Source of the DNA: Mycobacterium montefiorense
Lineage (GTDB): Bacteria > Actinomycetota > Actinomycetes > Mycobacteriales > Mycobacteriaceae
Length of the DNA stretch: 64,000 nt
Assembly: GCF_003112775.1 (NCBI RefSeq)
Contig: NZ_BFCH01000019.1
Coordinates: 121,972-185,971, forward strand
Direction of reading: 5' to 3'
Both the position numbers and the translations under genes were made by a program. The notes beneath the pieces were generated by a model. It was not told the DNA's origin. It saw only the letters and a list, made by a program, of their open reading frames with translations, and ran no database searches. Positions 1 through 8,364 of this stretch are shown here, piece by piece; within the stretch, counting starts at the first letter, position 1, and every line of letters begins with the position of its first letter.

Positions 1-1
1 T

Positions 2-682
2 CAGACCGGCAGACGGGTGGGCCAGGGTGGGGCGGGCAGAATCCGCATCGCTTGTTCGGAGACCCTGACGGCATGGCTTTTGCTTCCGGTCTTGCAACAG
101 TGGCGATGTCTGCGCCAGGACGTGCATTTGGAGTTGTTGGAGTTCACCAACACTGACGTCATGCTCGAGTTGCTGGAGGCTGGTCAAATCGACGTCGCTT
201 TCGGCCCGCGACCCACCCGCGGCTGCTCTTGTCACATCGATGTCATCGGTGAGCAGGATGCCGTTGTGGTGGCAGCCGCCGGGCACCCCTACGCGGAGCT
301 GCCCCACATACCGATCGAGGACCTTGATGGCCAGCCATTTATCCACTACGACAGCGAAAATGCCTTGGCCGCATGGGTTGACCAGCTGGCCGCGCACCAC
401 GATATCCTGCTCAATACCGTGCTACGTACCCGCAGTCCGCGCACGGCGGTGCAGCTTGCCGCCGCCGGGATGGGTATCACCATCGCGCCAACGTCTGCGT
501 TACCGACGCGGCTGGCCGGAACCGTGCGCCGACTAAAACCCCTGATAACGATTGATGTCATTGTTATTGTCGACGCACGGTCCGATCACCTTGTTCAACA
601 GTTCGTCTCCGACGTCCATCGGCGCGGACTGCCCAGGTGGGATGGGCCCGCCACCGAACATGCTTTCTCGGACGAGGTTTGA
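2..682 (+). CDS. LysR-family transcriptional regulator, 5' end cut by window edge
   Basis: The frame is open to the left edge, so the N-terminal helix-turn-helix is missing and only the C-terminal effector-binding (periplasmic-binding-like) domain is seen. Typical features of that domain are visible: the opening strand RIRIACSETLTAWLLLPVL, the second-subdomain start around PFIHYDSENALAAWVDQL, and the late segment AVQLAAAGMGITIAPTSAL, which matches the usual LysR stretch 'V..G.GIa.lP'. LysR proteins bind a small effector and regulate a neighbouring, often divergent, gene. Here the next gene is on the same strand 363 bases downstream, so its target cannot be fixed from this window. The first in-frame GTG at 17 is not the true start. 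The LysR assignment is fairly secure; the ligand is unknown. Confidence 0.8.
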   Translation, partial: QTGRRVGQGGAGRIRIACSETLTAWLLLPVLQQWRCLRQDVHLELLEFTNTDVMLELLEAGQIDVAFGPRPTRGCSCHIDVIGEQDAVVVAAAGHPYAELPHIPIEDLDGQPFIHYDSENALAAWVDQLAAHHDILLNTVLRTRSPRTAVQLAAAGMGITIAPTSALPTRLAGTVRRLKPLITIDVIVIVDARSDHLVQQFVSDVHRRGLPRWDGPATEHAFSDEV

Positions 683-1045
683 GCCGCGGGGCCTGCGATT
701 TCGGAGCCCGTGTCCATAGAACCGCTCGTGCCCAGTTGATTTACGAACCAGCTCGCCAGCATCGCTGTGAAATACCCTACCGCTGTCAGCGGTCGTGGTA
801 TTCGAGGTATCTGAGAAATCATCCGAAATGTGCATACTTCTGGGTCGCGTAGGCGGGGTAGATTCGGGCGTAGCCCGTAGACGCTGTACGTAGTACACAA
901 CGGGCCTTCGGTGACCGGCCATGAGCGCGATGGACTTTCACGTGAGTGCGCACCCCCGCCCCGTTCGAAACGGTGCCGGGGCGACCGTCGCTTCCGGCAG
1001 CGAGTTGCTTGGTTGCGAATGAAACACCAAACGGGAGGTACTGGT
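683..1045. other. intergenic stretch with no supported gene
   Basis: The stretch between the LysR fragment and the next gene has several overlapping short open frames on both strands, but none has a ribosome binding site plus a recognisable protein sequence. I see no hairpin with a T-run. It may hold the promoter of the downstream flavoprotein gene, but I could not pick one out. Confidence 0.4.
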
Positions 1046-2113
1046 ATGACGGCGGCGATGGGTTCCGCACCAACCCAGTTGGATTCGCGACTGCTGGAAG
1101 ATATTCGAGCCCACGCCGGGGCGCTGGACCGCGGCGAGTATCACTCCCGCCGTAGCTTCGTCGCGCTCGGATCTGCCGCTCTGCTCGGGGTAGGTGCCCC
1201 CGGCAATGCCGACGGCAGGCTCCCCGAGATGGCCGATGTGATCCGGTTGATCTCGGCTGAATGCATGAGCACGGGGTTCTCGTTGTGGGCGCACAGGATG
1301 ACGGTGGAGTATCTACTCACCGCTGCAACGCCTTTCAGCAATGCCGCGGCCACGCCGCTTCTTGCCGGGACCGCCCTGGGGGTCAGTGGAATGGCTGCGG
1401 CGCAAAAGGAGGTGACGGGCTGCGGAAGCCTGGAATTGACGGCGACGCCGGTGGTGGGCGGCTATGAGATTTCCGGCCCGATCAGGTGGGCCAGCAATCT
1501 GTATACCGACTCGATCATGGTTACCGGGGCTCGCACGGATGACGGAGAGAGATTGATCGTTGCCGTGCCACTGGATACGCCGGGGATAGGGGTGGGCGAT
1601 CCCTTTGACTTGCTGGCAATGGGGAGCACCGCGTCGTCGTATGTGCACATGACAGCCGCCTACGTCCCCGCGGAGCAAGTGCTGTCGCGCGACTTGAAGG
1701 GTTTCCTGCGGGCGGTGCGTCCGATCATGCTCATCCTGCAGTCGGCGATGTGTCTGGGGCTGACCAGGACCTGCGTCGATCAGAGCAGGCTCGGTCTAGC
1801 CGGGACCACTGCGATCTTGCGCCCCGACCTCGACCGCATCGCGGGCGGGCTGGCCCAAGCAGAAGCAACGTTGGCGGCGGTGGCGGCCGCCGTGGGTGGC
1901 GCCAGGCCGCCGACCACGAAAGATCTGCTGTCCTTGAGGCTTTCCGCGGGTGAACTTGTCAGTGCCAGCGCCGATTTAGAAATGCGAACGGCCGGAGGCA
2001 ACGGGTATGCAACCAGGACATCGACGAGCCGCCATTATCGGGAGGCGGCGTTCATCCCCGTTCAGTCGCCATCAGAGGCTCAACTGCGCTGGGAATTGTC
2101 CAGATGCGCCTGA
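1046..2113 (+). CDS. acyl-CoA dehydrogenase-like flavoprotein (possible flavin monooxygenase type)
   Basis: A protein of 355 residues related to acyl-CoA dehydrogenases and their monooxygenase relatives of the DszC/HpaB-like group. Visible features are the all-alpha N-terminal part (residues 1-110, with RLISAECMSTGFSLWAHRM), a middle beta part (GYEISGPIRWASNLYTDSIMVTGA, broken here only by length limits) and the C-terminal segment EMRTAGGNGYATRTSTSRHYREA, which resembles the ACAD C-terminus 'G..Gy....p..R..Rda'. The conserved catalytic glutamate of true acyl-CoA dehydrogenases is not obvious, so oxygenase-type chemistry is possible. ATG 1046 is chosen because GGGAGG lies at 1033-1038; the frame extends upstream to 911 without homology-like sequence. 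It follows the LysR fragment, which may control it. The substrate is not known. Confidence 0.7.
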   Translation: MTAAMGSAPTQLDSRLLEDIRAHAGALDRGEYHSRRSFVALGSAALLGVGAPGNADGRLPEMADVIRLISAECMSTGFSLWAHRMTVEYLLTAATPFSNAAATPLLAGTALGVSGMAAAQKEVTGCGSLELTATPVVGGYEISGPIRWASNLYTDSIMVTGARTDDGERLIVAVPLDTPGIGVGDPFDLLAMGSTASSYVHMTAAYVPAEQVLSRDLKGFLRAVRPIMLILQSAMCLGLTRTCVDQSRLGLAGTTAILRPDLDRIAGGLAQAEATLAAVAAAVGGARPPTTKDLLSLRLSAGELVSASADLEMRTAGGNGYATRTSTSRHYREAAFIPVQSPSEAQLRWELSRCA

Positions 2114-2143
2114 CGGTGGGGCACCGCACAGTAATGTCGCGGC

Positions 2144-2653
2144 ATGCCGCTGCACTACGTCGACCCGACCCAGGATTACGGCCGCTGGTATCGAGCCCTG
2201 GAACGCTTCGGCCGCTCGCGGATGGGAGGGTTCGTGGGGCGACATCTGTTGTGGCACATCGATCCGTGGCTGTATCGAGCAACCGGCGGGCGCTACCCGT
2301 CCATCCTCGGCGGGCTTTCCTCGGCCCCGTTGATCAGCATGGGCGCCAAGTCGGGTCAGCCGCGAGAGCATCAACTCGCGTACTTCCACGATGGGCCCGA
2401 TGCGATCTTGGTCGCCTCCTATCTGGGTGAACCCAAGAACCCGCACTGGTACCACAACCTGAAGGCGCATCCCGAATGTCGGCTCGGCGACGAAGGCTTC
2501 GTCGCGGTGGAGGTCACCGATCCCGCCGAGTACGAGCGCCTTTACGCGCTCGCGGAGCATGTCTGCATCAACTATGGCGATTACCGCGCCAAGGCCACTG
2601 CGCTTGGGCGGCGGATCCCGGTTTTGCGCCTGCGGCCCGCGCCGGCGGGATGA
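2144..2653 (+). CDS. deazaflavin (F420)-dependent nitroreductase family protein
   Basis: A protein of 169 residues with the split-barrel fold of the Ddn/FDOR-A family, which is expanded in mycobacteria and uses reduced cofactor F420 to reduce quinones, nitro compounds and similar substrates. Family signatures are PLISMGAKSGQPREHQLAYF (the 'T.GrKSG..r..pl' cofactor-binding element) and NPHWYHNLKAHPECRLG, which matches the family's 'np.Wy.NL.a.p.v' segment. The C-terminal part includes YRAKATALGRRIPVLRL, again typical. The ATG at 2144 has no strong Shine-Dalgarno sequence. It lies 30 bases after the acyl-CoA dehydrogenase-like gene on the same strand, so co-transcription is likely. The family call is confident; the substrate is unknown. 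Confidence 0.88.
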   Translation: MPLHYVDPTQDYGRWYRALERFGRSRMGGFVGRHLLWHIDPWLYRATGGRYPSILGGLSSAPLISMGAKSGQPREHQLAYFHDGPDAILVASYLGEPKNPHWYHNLKAHPECRLGDEGFVAVEVTDPAEYERLYALAEHVCINYGDYRAKATALGRRIPVLRLRPAPAG

Positions 2654-2743
2654 GGCCTGGTAGCAGTACCGTTTCGGGAAATATGCATTCTCGTGACTTG
2701 TTTGCTGTAGGTGCGGTGCACACCATTATTTAATTTACACGTG

Positions 2744-3364
2744 ATGGGCGCCACAAATTTTGTCTTGCTAACTACCTTGTTGCTAGTGTCCGTGCCCATG
2801 ATTGTCCTTGCTTCGTTGATGTCGCTGATTAATCAGGTCTCGGGGACGCCCTATATTGTGGGTGGAGATTCTCCCGCGGGTACCGATTGTTCGGGGCTCG
2901 TGTCGTGGGTTGTCAATGCGGCAACCGACAGACCGATTTACGGAAACAGATTCAATACTGGGAATGAAGAAGCCGCGCTGTTGTCGCGGGGCTTCCAATA
3001 TGGAACGGCTCCCAACGCGTTGGTTGTCGGCTGGAACGGGGGCCACACGGCGGTGACCCTGCCGGACGGTACCCCGGTGTCCAGCTGCGAGCGTGGCGGG
3101 GTGCACGTCGGTGGTGCGGGCGCTTACCAGGCCGGATTCACGCACCATATGTTCCTGCCGATGCCGCCGGACGGTGAAGGCCTGCCAATGGGGCTGCCGG
3201 GTCTGCCGCCTCCGCCACCGGATGCACCGCCCCCTCCGCCGCTGGACGCTCCGCCCCCACCGCCGGAGGCGCCGCCCGTCTTGGTTGGTGCCGTGGCTCC
3301 TGCCCCACCCGCTGCGCCGGCTCCCGAATTGCCGCCGCCAGGCGATCCCGGAATTCCGAATTGA
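2744..3364 (+). CDS. exported NlpC/P60-like protein with proline-rich tail
   Basis: A protein of 206 residues. Residues 5-28 form a hydrophobic signal or anchor segment. Then comes a compact papain-like (C40) domain: the motif GGDSPAGTDCSGLVSW holds the candidate catalytic Cys49, and GWNGGHTAVTLPDG holds the candidate His101. From about residue 145 to the end the sequence is a low-complexity tail of PPPP and AP repeats, as in several mycobacterial wall-exposed proteins. A peptidoglycan endopeptidase is the simplest reading, although related domains in actinophages also occur as lysin or tail modules. GTG 2741 and ATG 2744 are adjacent possible starts, and GTG 2711 would add 11 residues; no good ribosome binding site separates them. 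The first third and its upstream flank are AT-richer than the surrounding genes, which suggests acquisition. Confidence 0.72.
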   Translation: MGATNFVLLTTLLLVSVPMIVLASLMSLINQVSGTPYIVGGDSPAGTDCSGLVSWVVNAATDRPIYGNRFNTGNEEAALLSRGFQYGTAPNALVVGWNGGHTAVTLPDGTPVSSCERGGVHVGGAGAYQAGFTHHMFLPMPPDGEGLPMGLPGLPPPPPDAPPPPPLDAPPPPPEAPPVLVGAVAPAPPAAPAPELPPPGDPGIPN

Positions 3365-3539
3365 TAAAGAATTGGATTTCGACATGTTATCTAATTTCGG
3401 AGATCGAATCGCGGCGCGAATCACCCGGATTGCATTGCGCGCCTGGCGCAAGTGAAGTAGTCGAGGAAACCACTTCGTTGTGGCCTGCATCACAAGTCGC
3501 TGTGTGGCATCGCAAATTCAAATAATGAAGTTCCAATGA

Positions 3540-3581
3540 AAAGTCCGCCTACGCGTCCATTGCGACGCGTAGGCGGACTTT
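3540..3581. terminator. perfect 18-bp inverted repeat, likely bidirectional terminator
   Basis: The arms 3540-3557 and 3564-3581 are exact reverse complements around the six-base loop CATTGC. The arms begin and end in AAA/TTT, giving a short T-run on either strand. It sits in the 373-base gap between the NlpC/P60-like gene and the small monooxygenase gene, so it probably ends the former's transcript. I see no gene in the rest of that gap (3365-3737). Confidence 0.7.
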
Positions 3582-3737
3582 GCTGTGTTCCCCTGAAACA
3601 GGAGCCTCACTGTCCCGCAATGCCACTCCCGTCACAACGAGGAGCCTGGGGCCGCAACGGGCCGTATATCCTGGCGCTGCCCGTCGCTGATCGGGCGGGC
3701 AGGCGCATTGGGAGCTGCGAGCAAAGCGGGGACCGCA

Positions 3738-4061
3738 ATGATCTTCATCGTCGTCAAGTTCGAAACCAAACCCGACTGGACCGACCGCTGGCCGGACCTG
3801 GTCGCCTCGTTCACCGCCGCCACCCGCGCCGAAGAGGGCAACCTGTGGTTCGAATGGTCGCGCAGCCTGGAAAACCCGGCAGAGTACGTCCTCGTCGAGG
3901 CATTCGTTGACGGCGACGCCGGGGGCGTCCACGTCAACAGCGATCACTTCAAGCGGGCCATCCAGGAGATTCCGCAGGCGCTGAAGTCCACGCCCAAGAT
4001 CATCAGTCAGACGATCGACGCGACGGGCTGGTCGAAGATGGGGGAGATGTCCGTCGACTAG
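3738..4061 (+). CDS. putative antibiotic-biosynthesis-monooxygenase (ABM) domain protein
   Basis: A protein of 107 residues with the dimeric alpha/beta-barrel pattern of the ABM family: an opening strand MIFIVVKFETKPDW, a helix WPDLVASFTAATRAEEG, then NLWFEWSRSLENPAEYVLVEAF, which matches the usual 'G.l.ye..rsl.dP..f.l.E.w' core, followed by HFKRAIQEIPQ. Members act as small cofactor-free oxygenases, quinol oxidases or heme-degrading enzymes; which applies here cannot be read from the sequence. ATG 3738 is chosen because the domain starts right there. The gene converges on the next one and overlaps its stop by 4 bases (4058-4061). Confidence 0.8.
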   Translation: MIFIVVKFETKPDWTDRWPDLVASFTAATRAEEGNLWFEWSRSLENPAEYVLVEAFVDGDAGGVHVNSDHFKRAIQEIPQALKSTPKIISQTIDATGWSKMGEMSVD

Positions 4062-4738
4062 CCGATGGACACTTCGATTTCTTCGCCTAGTGCGTACCCC
4101 GGTGCCAGCGGAAGCGTATCGCCGCTCCAGAACGTGCCCGGGTCGAACCAGTTCGCGTACTTCTCGGTACTGACCAAGCCCATTTCCTCATAAGTGATGC
4201 CCACCGTCTCGGCGCAGTACGCGGTTTCCAAGCCGACGCGCTGACGTTCTTTGCGCCGTTGGGTGGACTCTCGAACCTTCTTGTCTACGAAGGGGATTCC
4301 CTTTGTCCAGTCGTAAGCGGTGGGGAGCCGGCCACGCAACCACCGTCCAGTGAGGCGCGCGGTGGTCGGAAACGCGGTGCCGTCCATCCGTGCGATCACC
4401 CGCAGCAGTTTGTCTTCTTGTTCGCGGGTGGCGTGCGGCATCAGCTGGCGCAGCCAGCAGCGCTGGTGGTAGCGCTCACTCCACTGCACGACGGCCTGGC
4501 GGAGATCGTTGAGCTGCACGCCACGGTGGTTCGTTCCGGTCCATAGGTCGACGAGCTTGTCGCCCAATTCGGCATGCCAGATCAGCGGTGGGAGGTCGTC
4601 GATGGCCACCGTCATGCCGACGTGGTTCACCGGGCTGTTCGTCAACGTCTGAATGGCACGGTCGGGTCCCGAACCCCCGCGGAACAGCCAGAGGTCGCCG
4701 GTCCGGGTCTCGTTCAGCGCTTGTTCCAGGGTCAGCAT
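4058..4738 (-). CDS. permuted papain-fold (YiiX/NlpC-P60-like) amidase family protein
   Basis: A protein of 226 residues. The order of active-site candidates is reversed compared with ordinary NlpC/P60: the histidine comes first (NSPVNHVGMTVAID, His about residue 39) and the cysteine late (ETAYCAETVGITYEEMGL). This circular permutation marks the YiiX/LRAT-like group of papain-fold hydrolases, which act on amide or ester bonds in lipids or peptides. No signal peptide is apparent, so it is probably cytoplasmic. ATG 4738 (MLTLEQALNE) is preferred over the more upstream start at 4795. It is divergent from a small membrane protein gene 59 bases away and converges on the ABM gene. The function is inferred from fold only. 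Confidence 0.7.
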   Translation of the reverse strand: MLTLEQALNETRTGDLWLFRGGSGPDRAIQTLTNSPVNHVGMTVAIDDLPPLIWHAELGDKLVDLWTGTNHRGVQLNDLRQAVVQWSERYHQRCWLRQLMPHATREQEDKLLRVIARMDGTAFPTTARLTGRWLRGRLPTAYDWTKGIPFVDKKVRESTQRRKERQRVGLETAYCAETVGITYEEMGLVSTEKYANWFDPGTFWSGDTLPLAPGYALGEEIEVSIG

Positions 4739-4797
4739 TGAAGTCCGCTCGTCGCTTGGGGTTTCGCCGTGTCCATGGCGGTAATAGCGTGTCAATT

Positions 4798-4989
4798 ATG
4801 CGCAGCATTTGGAAGTGGATCGGCCTGGCCGGCGTCGCCGGTGTCGTCGCCGGGGGCGCTCTCGTCGTGCGTGACCAACGGAAACGGCGCGCCTACACCC
4901 CCGACGAGATCCGCTCCCGACTGCACCAGCGGCTGGCCGAGTCGGATGCCCACGGTGGTCAGTCCAGGTCGGCGTCGGATTCGGTCTGA
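4798..4989 (+). CDS. small single-pass membrane protein, unknown function
   Basis: A 63-residue ORF beginning MRSIWKWIGLAGVAGVVAGG. One hydrophobic helix (residues 5-24) is followed by a basic stretch VVRDQRKRRAYTPDEIRSRL, which predicts an N-out, C-in single-pass protein with a charged cytoplasmic tail. The frame continues upstream without a sensible start, and ATG 4798 lies just before the membrane helix. Its last 31 bases overlap the 3' end of the adenylate cyclase gene on the other strand. I do not recognise a family. Confidence 0.62.
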   Translation: MRSIWKWIGLAGVAGVVAGGALVVRDQRKRRAYTPDEIRSRLHQRLAESDAHGGQSRSASDSV

Positions 4990-5792
4990 ACTGCAAACAA
5001 CCGATAGTCGCCCGAAAATCCTTTCAACTCGACACTGCGGCCTTCGTCGAACCAGATGTCGTCACAGCCGCTCAGCGCGTCTCGCACCGGTTGACTCACC
5101 AGGATCTCTCCGCCGACGGCCTGCGCCGCGACCCGCGCCGCCATGGCGACGTTGCGGCCGAACAGGTCATCGCCGCGGCGCACCGAGCGGCCCATGTGGA
5201 TGCCGATCCGCACCCGAATCTCCTCGTGCCGCTTACGTTTTGCGTCCTTGTGCAGTTCGTACTGAAGGTCGATGCCACAGCGCACCGCTTGCTCGGCCCG
5301 GGCAAAGGCGATCATGAAACCGTCGCCCTGACTCTTGACCACGTGGCCGGATCGACGCTTCACCAGCCCGGAAACGAGCTTGTCGTGCGAGCTGATCAAC
5401 CTGACCCAGGCGCGGTCGCCGATCCGCTCGTTGAGGGCGGTGGACTCCTCGATGTCGGAGAACAGAATCACCACCCGGCCGTCCGGCGTGACCCGGGCCA
5501 GGTCGGGGCGCTCGACCTCGGCCCAGTCGGCGAGGTCTTCGATGGAGCTGCGCATGGCCGCGCCAAAGCCCTCCTTACGCATCACGCTGGCGGTGTTCCA
5601 CACCGTCTTGACCGCCTCACGGCCACCGGAGATCAGCCAATTGCGGGTGTCGACACGCTGCCGTAGCTCCTCGGCCTCCTGGCGGCTACGGTCGAGCAAC
5701 CGCCACAACACGGCGAGTGCGCAGGCTTCGATCACGGCAACGCCGGCCAGGACGTAGACCGCGATATGCAGTACATCACCCACGTCACGCAT
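4959..5792 (-). CDS. class III adenylate/guanylate cyclase, membrane-anchored
   Basis: A protein of 277 residues. Residues 8-30 form one membrane helix, followed by a helical linker (RSRQEAEELRQRVDTRNWL) and the catalytic domain from about residue 105. The two metal-binding aspartates are in VVILFSDIEESTAL and KSQGDGFMIAF. The transition-state Asn/Arg pair is in LFGRNVAMAARVAAQ, and LKGFSGDYRLF closes the domain. Class III cyclases convert ATP (or GTP) to the cyclic nucleotide as dimers. The position upstream of zwf corresponds to M. tuberculosis Rv1120c, which I recall as only a fragment of such a cyclase, so the copy here looks complete. It is divergent from zwf, with 124 bases between the start codons. 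Its 3' end overlaps the small membrane gene by 31 bases. Confidence 0.87.
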   Translation of the reverse strand: MRDVGDVLHIAVYVLAGVAVIEACALAVLWRLLDRSRQEAEELRQRVDTRNWLISGGREAVKTVWNTASVMRKEGFGAAMRSSIEDLADWAEVERPDLARVTPDGRVVILFSDIEESTALNERIGDRAWVRLISSHDKLVSGLVKRRSGHVVKSQGDGFMIAFARAEQAVRCGIDLQYELHKDAKRKRHEEIRVRIGIHMGRSVRRGDDLFGRNVAMAARVAAQAVGGEILVSQPVRDALSGCDDIWFDEGRSVELKGFSGDYRLFAVQTESDADLD

Positions 5793-5916
5793 CCTTGCAA
5801 AGTGCGCGATGGCTTCCGGTTGTCGGCCCTATAAGCAGTGTCTAGGGTTGAGTGCGAACACCCCCGGGTAGTGCATCTCAAGTGCTCCGATCAGGTGACT
5901 TTTGGGAGGTTCGGTC

Positions 5917-7326
5917 TTGGCCGACGACGGTGGTGATTCGTCCAACCTGCTGGTGATCTTCGGGATCACCGGCGATCTGGCCCGCAAGATGACGTTCCGG
6001 GCGTTGTATCGGCTCGAGCGCCGCAACCTGCTGGACTGCCCGATCCTGGGTGTCGCTAGCGACGACATCAGCGTCGAGGAGTTGGTCGAGCGGGCGCGGG
6101 GCGCCATCAACGAAGCCGGGGAGAAGATCGACGACGAGGTGTTCGATCGGCTGGCGAATCGGTTGGACTACATGCACGGCGATGTCACCGAGCGCGAGCT
6201 ATACCACCGGCTGGCGGAGATGATCGGTTCGGATTACCGCCCGCTGTACTACCTCGAAATGCCGCCCGCGTTGTTCGCCCCGATCGTCGAGAACCTCGCG
6301 CGCGAAGGACTCGTGCAGCGCGCACGCGTCGCAGTGGAAAAGCCGTTCGGCCATGACCTGGAATCGGCGTGCGAGCTCAACGAGCGATTACACGCGGTGC
6401 TCGACGAAGACCAGATCCTGCGGGTGGACCACTTCTTGGGCAAGCAGCCCGTGGTGGAACTTGAATGCCTCCGCTTCGCCAACCAGGCGCTGGCCGCGTT
6501 GTGGGATCGCCAGAGCGTTTCCGAGATTCACATCACGATGGCCGAGAACTTCGGCGTCGAGGGCCGCGGCAAGTTCTACGACAAGGTCGGCACCCTGCGC
6601 GACGTGGTGCAGAACCATCTGCTGCAGGTGCTTGCTGTGATGGCTATGGAACCGCCGGTCGGTGGCAGCGCCGACGACCTCAACGACAAAAAGTCCGAGG
6701 TGTTCCGCGCCATGCCGCCGCTAGACCCCAAGCGTTGCGTACGGGGTCAGTACAACGGCTACACCGACGTTGCCGGAGTGGCAAAGGACTCACAGACCGA
6801 GACTTTCGTCGCGCTGCGGACCGAGATCGACAACTGGCGCTGGTCCGGGGTGCCGATCTTCCTGCGGGCCGGTAAGGAGCTGCCGGAGAAGGTCACCGAG
6901 GTGCGGCTGTTTCTGCGCCGGGTTCCGCAATTGGCCTTCCTGCCCCACCGCAGGTCGGCCGAGCCGAATCAGATCGTGTTGCGCATCGACCCGGAACCGG
7001 GCATGCGTCTGCAGTTGTCCGCTCAAGTCCAGGGCGATTGGCACGACGTACACCTGGATTCGTTGTTCGCCACGGACCTGGGTGAAGCTGAGGGGCCCTA
7101 CGAACTGCTCCTGCATGCCGCGCTGACCGGCGATCGGCAGCTTTTCGCCCGAGAGGACAGCATCGAAGAGACCTGGCGCATCGTCCAGCCGCTGCTCGAC
7201 AAGCCGAGCGAAATCCACCCTTACGAGCCGGGGTCCTGGGGGCCCGAGGCCGTCCAGTCGCTGGTACGTGGTCATCGCCACTGGCAAGACCCGTGGTTCC
7301 CTCCAAAAACGCAGTCGGGACAGTAA
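5917..7326 (+). CDS. zwf: glucose-6-phosphate 1-dehydrogenase
   Basis: A protein of 469 residues, close to the usual 465-510. It oxidises glucose 6-phosphate to 6-phosphogluconolactone with NADP in the oxidative pentose phosphate pathway. The nucleotide-binding loop is GITGDLARKM near the N-terminus, and the substrate/catalytic signature RVDHFLGK is intact (about residue 170). VAVEKPFGHDL and RAGKELPEKVTEVRL are further family hallmarks. TTG 5917 is chosen as start because GGGAGG at 5904-5909 sits 7 bases upstream; the earlier TTG at 5902 overlaps that Shine-Dalgarno sequence. The gene is followed 15 bases later by gnd, giving a two-gene pentose phosphate operon, as in M. tuberculosis zwf1-gnd2. 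Confidence 0.96.
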   Translation: MADDGGDSSNLLVIFGITGDLARKMTFRALYRLERRNLLDCPILGVASDDISVEELVERARGAINEAGEKIDDEVFDRLANRLDYMHGDVTERELYHRLAEMIGSDYRPLYYLEMPPALFAPIVENLAREGLVQRARVAVEKPFGHDLESACELNERLHAVLDEDQILRVDHFLGKQPVVELECLRFANQALAALWDRQSVSEIHITMAENFGVEGRGKFYDKVGTLRDVVQNHLLQVLAVMAMEPPVGGSADDLNDKKSEVFRAMPPLDPKRCVRGQYNGYTDVAGVAKDSQTETFVALRTEIDNWRWSGVPIFLRAGKELPEKVTEVRLFLRRVPQLAFLPHRRSAEPNQIVLRIDPEPGMRLQLSAQVQGDWHDVHLDSLFATDLGEAEGPYELLLHAALTGDRQLFAREDSIEETWRIVQPLLDKPSEIHPYEPGSWGPEAVQSLVRGHRHWQDPWFPPKTQSGQ

Positions 7327-7341
7327 GGAGACCGGAAAATA

Positions 7342-8364
7342 ATGCAGCTCGGAATGATCGGCCTGGGCCGGATGGGTGCGAACATCATTCGCCGCGTGGT
7401 CAGCGGCGGACATGAGGGCGTGGTGTACGACCACGACCAGGAAGCCGTCAAGGCGCTGGCCGGTGAGGCGGGAATGACAGGGGCCTTTTCGGTTGCCGAG
7501 CTGAAGGAGAAGATGACCGCGCCGCGGGTGGTCTGGGTGATGGTGCCTGCGGGCGACATCACCACGTCGGTGATCGAGGAGCTGGGTAAGACGCTCGAGC
7601 CTGGGGACATCGTGATCGACGGCGGCAACTCCTACTACCGCGACGATCTCAAACACTCAAAATTCTTGGCCGAGAAGGGGATTCACCTCATGGACTGCGG
7701 CACCAGCGGCGGGGTGTGGGGTCGAGAGCGTGGCTACTGCCTGATGATCGGCGGCGACCAGGAATCCTTCGATCACGCCGAGCCGCTGTTCGCCACCATC
7801 GCGCCCGGTGTTGACGCGGCCCCGCGCACGCCGGGCCGCGAGGGCGAGGTCACGCAACCGGAGAAGGGCTATCTGCACTGCGGGCCGGCCGGAGCCGGGC
7901 ACTTCGTGAAGATGGTGCACAACGGAATCGAGTACGGAATGATGGCGTCGCTGGCCGAAGGGCTGAACATTCTGCGCAACGCCGACATCGGTACGCGCGT
8001 CGAAAAGGGCGACGCCGAAACCGCGCCGCTGTCCAACCCCGAGTGTTACCGCTACAACATCGACATTCCCGATGTCGCCGAGGTGTGGCGTCGGGGCAGC
8101 GTCGTGGGGTCCTGGCTGCTGGATCTGACGGCGATCGCGCTGCACGAATCGCCCGACCTGCACGAGTTCTCCGGACGGGTCTCGGACTCGGGCGAGGGTC
8201 GATGGACCGCGATCGCGGCGATCGACGAGGGAGTTCCCGCACCGGTCTTAACGACCGCGCTGCAGTCCCGCTTCGCCTCGCGCAGCCTCGACGACTTCGC
8301 CAACAAGGCACTGTCGGCGATGCGCAAGCAGTTCGGCGGACACGCCGAGAAACCGGCTAACTAG
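7342..8364 (+). CDS. gnd: 6-phosphogluconate dehydrogenase, decarboxylating (short form)
   Basis: A protein of 340 residues, the short form rather than the 470-residue enzyme, matching M. tuberculosis gnd2 (Rv1122). It oxidatively decarboxylates 6-phosphogluconate to ribulose 5-phosphate. The Rossmann loop is GLGRMGANIIRR. The substrate-binding segment is DCGTSGGVWGRERGYCLMIG, and KMVHNGIEYGMM supplies the catalytic Lys and the His-Asn pair. There is a Shine-Dalgarno-like AAGGAG 12 bases before ATG 7342. It is co-directional with zwf. Its last 8 bases overlap the 3' end of the convergent bpoB-like gene. Confidence 0.95.
   Translation: MQLGMIGLGRMGANIIRRVVSGGHEGVVYDHDQEAVKALAGEAGMTGAFSVAELKEKMTAPRVVWVMVPAGDITTSVIEELGKTLEPGDIVIDGGNSYYRDDLKHSKFLAEKGIHLMDCGTSGGVWGRERGYCLMIGGDQESFDHAEPLFATIAPGVDAAPRTPGREGEVTQPEKGYLHCGPAGAGHFVKMVHNGIEYGMMASLAEGLNILRNADIGTRVEKGDAETAPLSNPECYRYNIDIPDVAEVWRRGSVVGSWLLDLTAIALHESPDLHEFSGRVSDSGEGRWTAIAAIDEGVPAPVLTTALQSRFASRSLDDFANKALSAMRKQFGGHAEKPAN

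Noticed and set aside
819..1073. Minus-strand ORF of 84 residues between the LysR and acyl-CoA dehydrogenase-like genes
   Set aside because: No ribosome binding site, no recognisable protein pattern, and it overlaps the start of the well-supported plus-strand gene.
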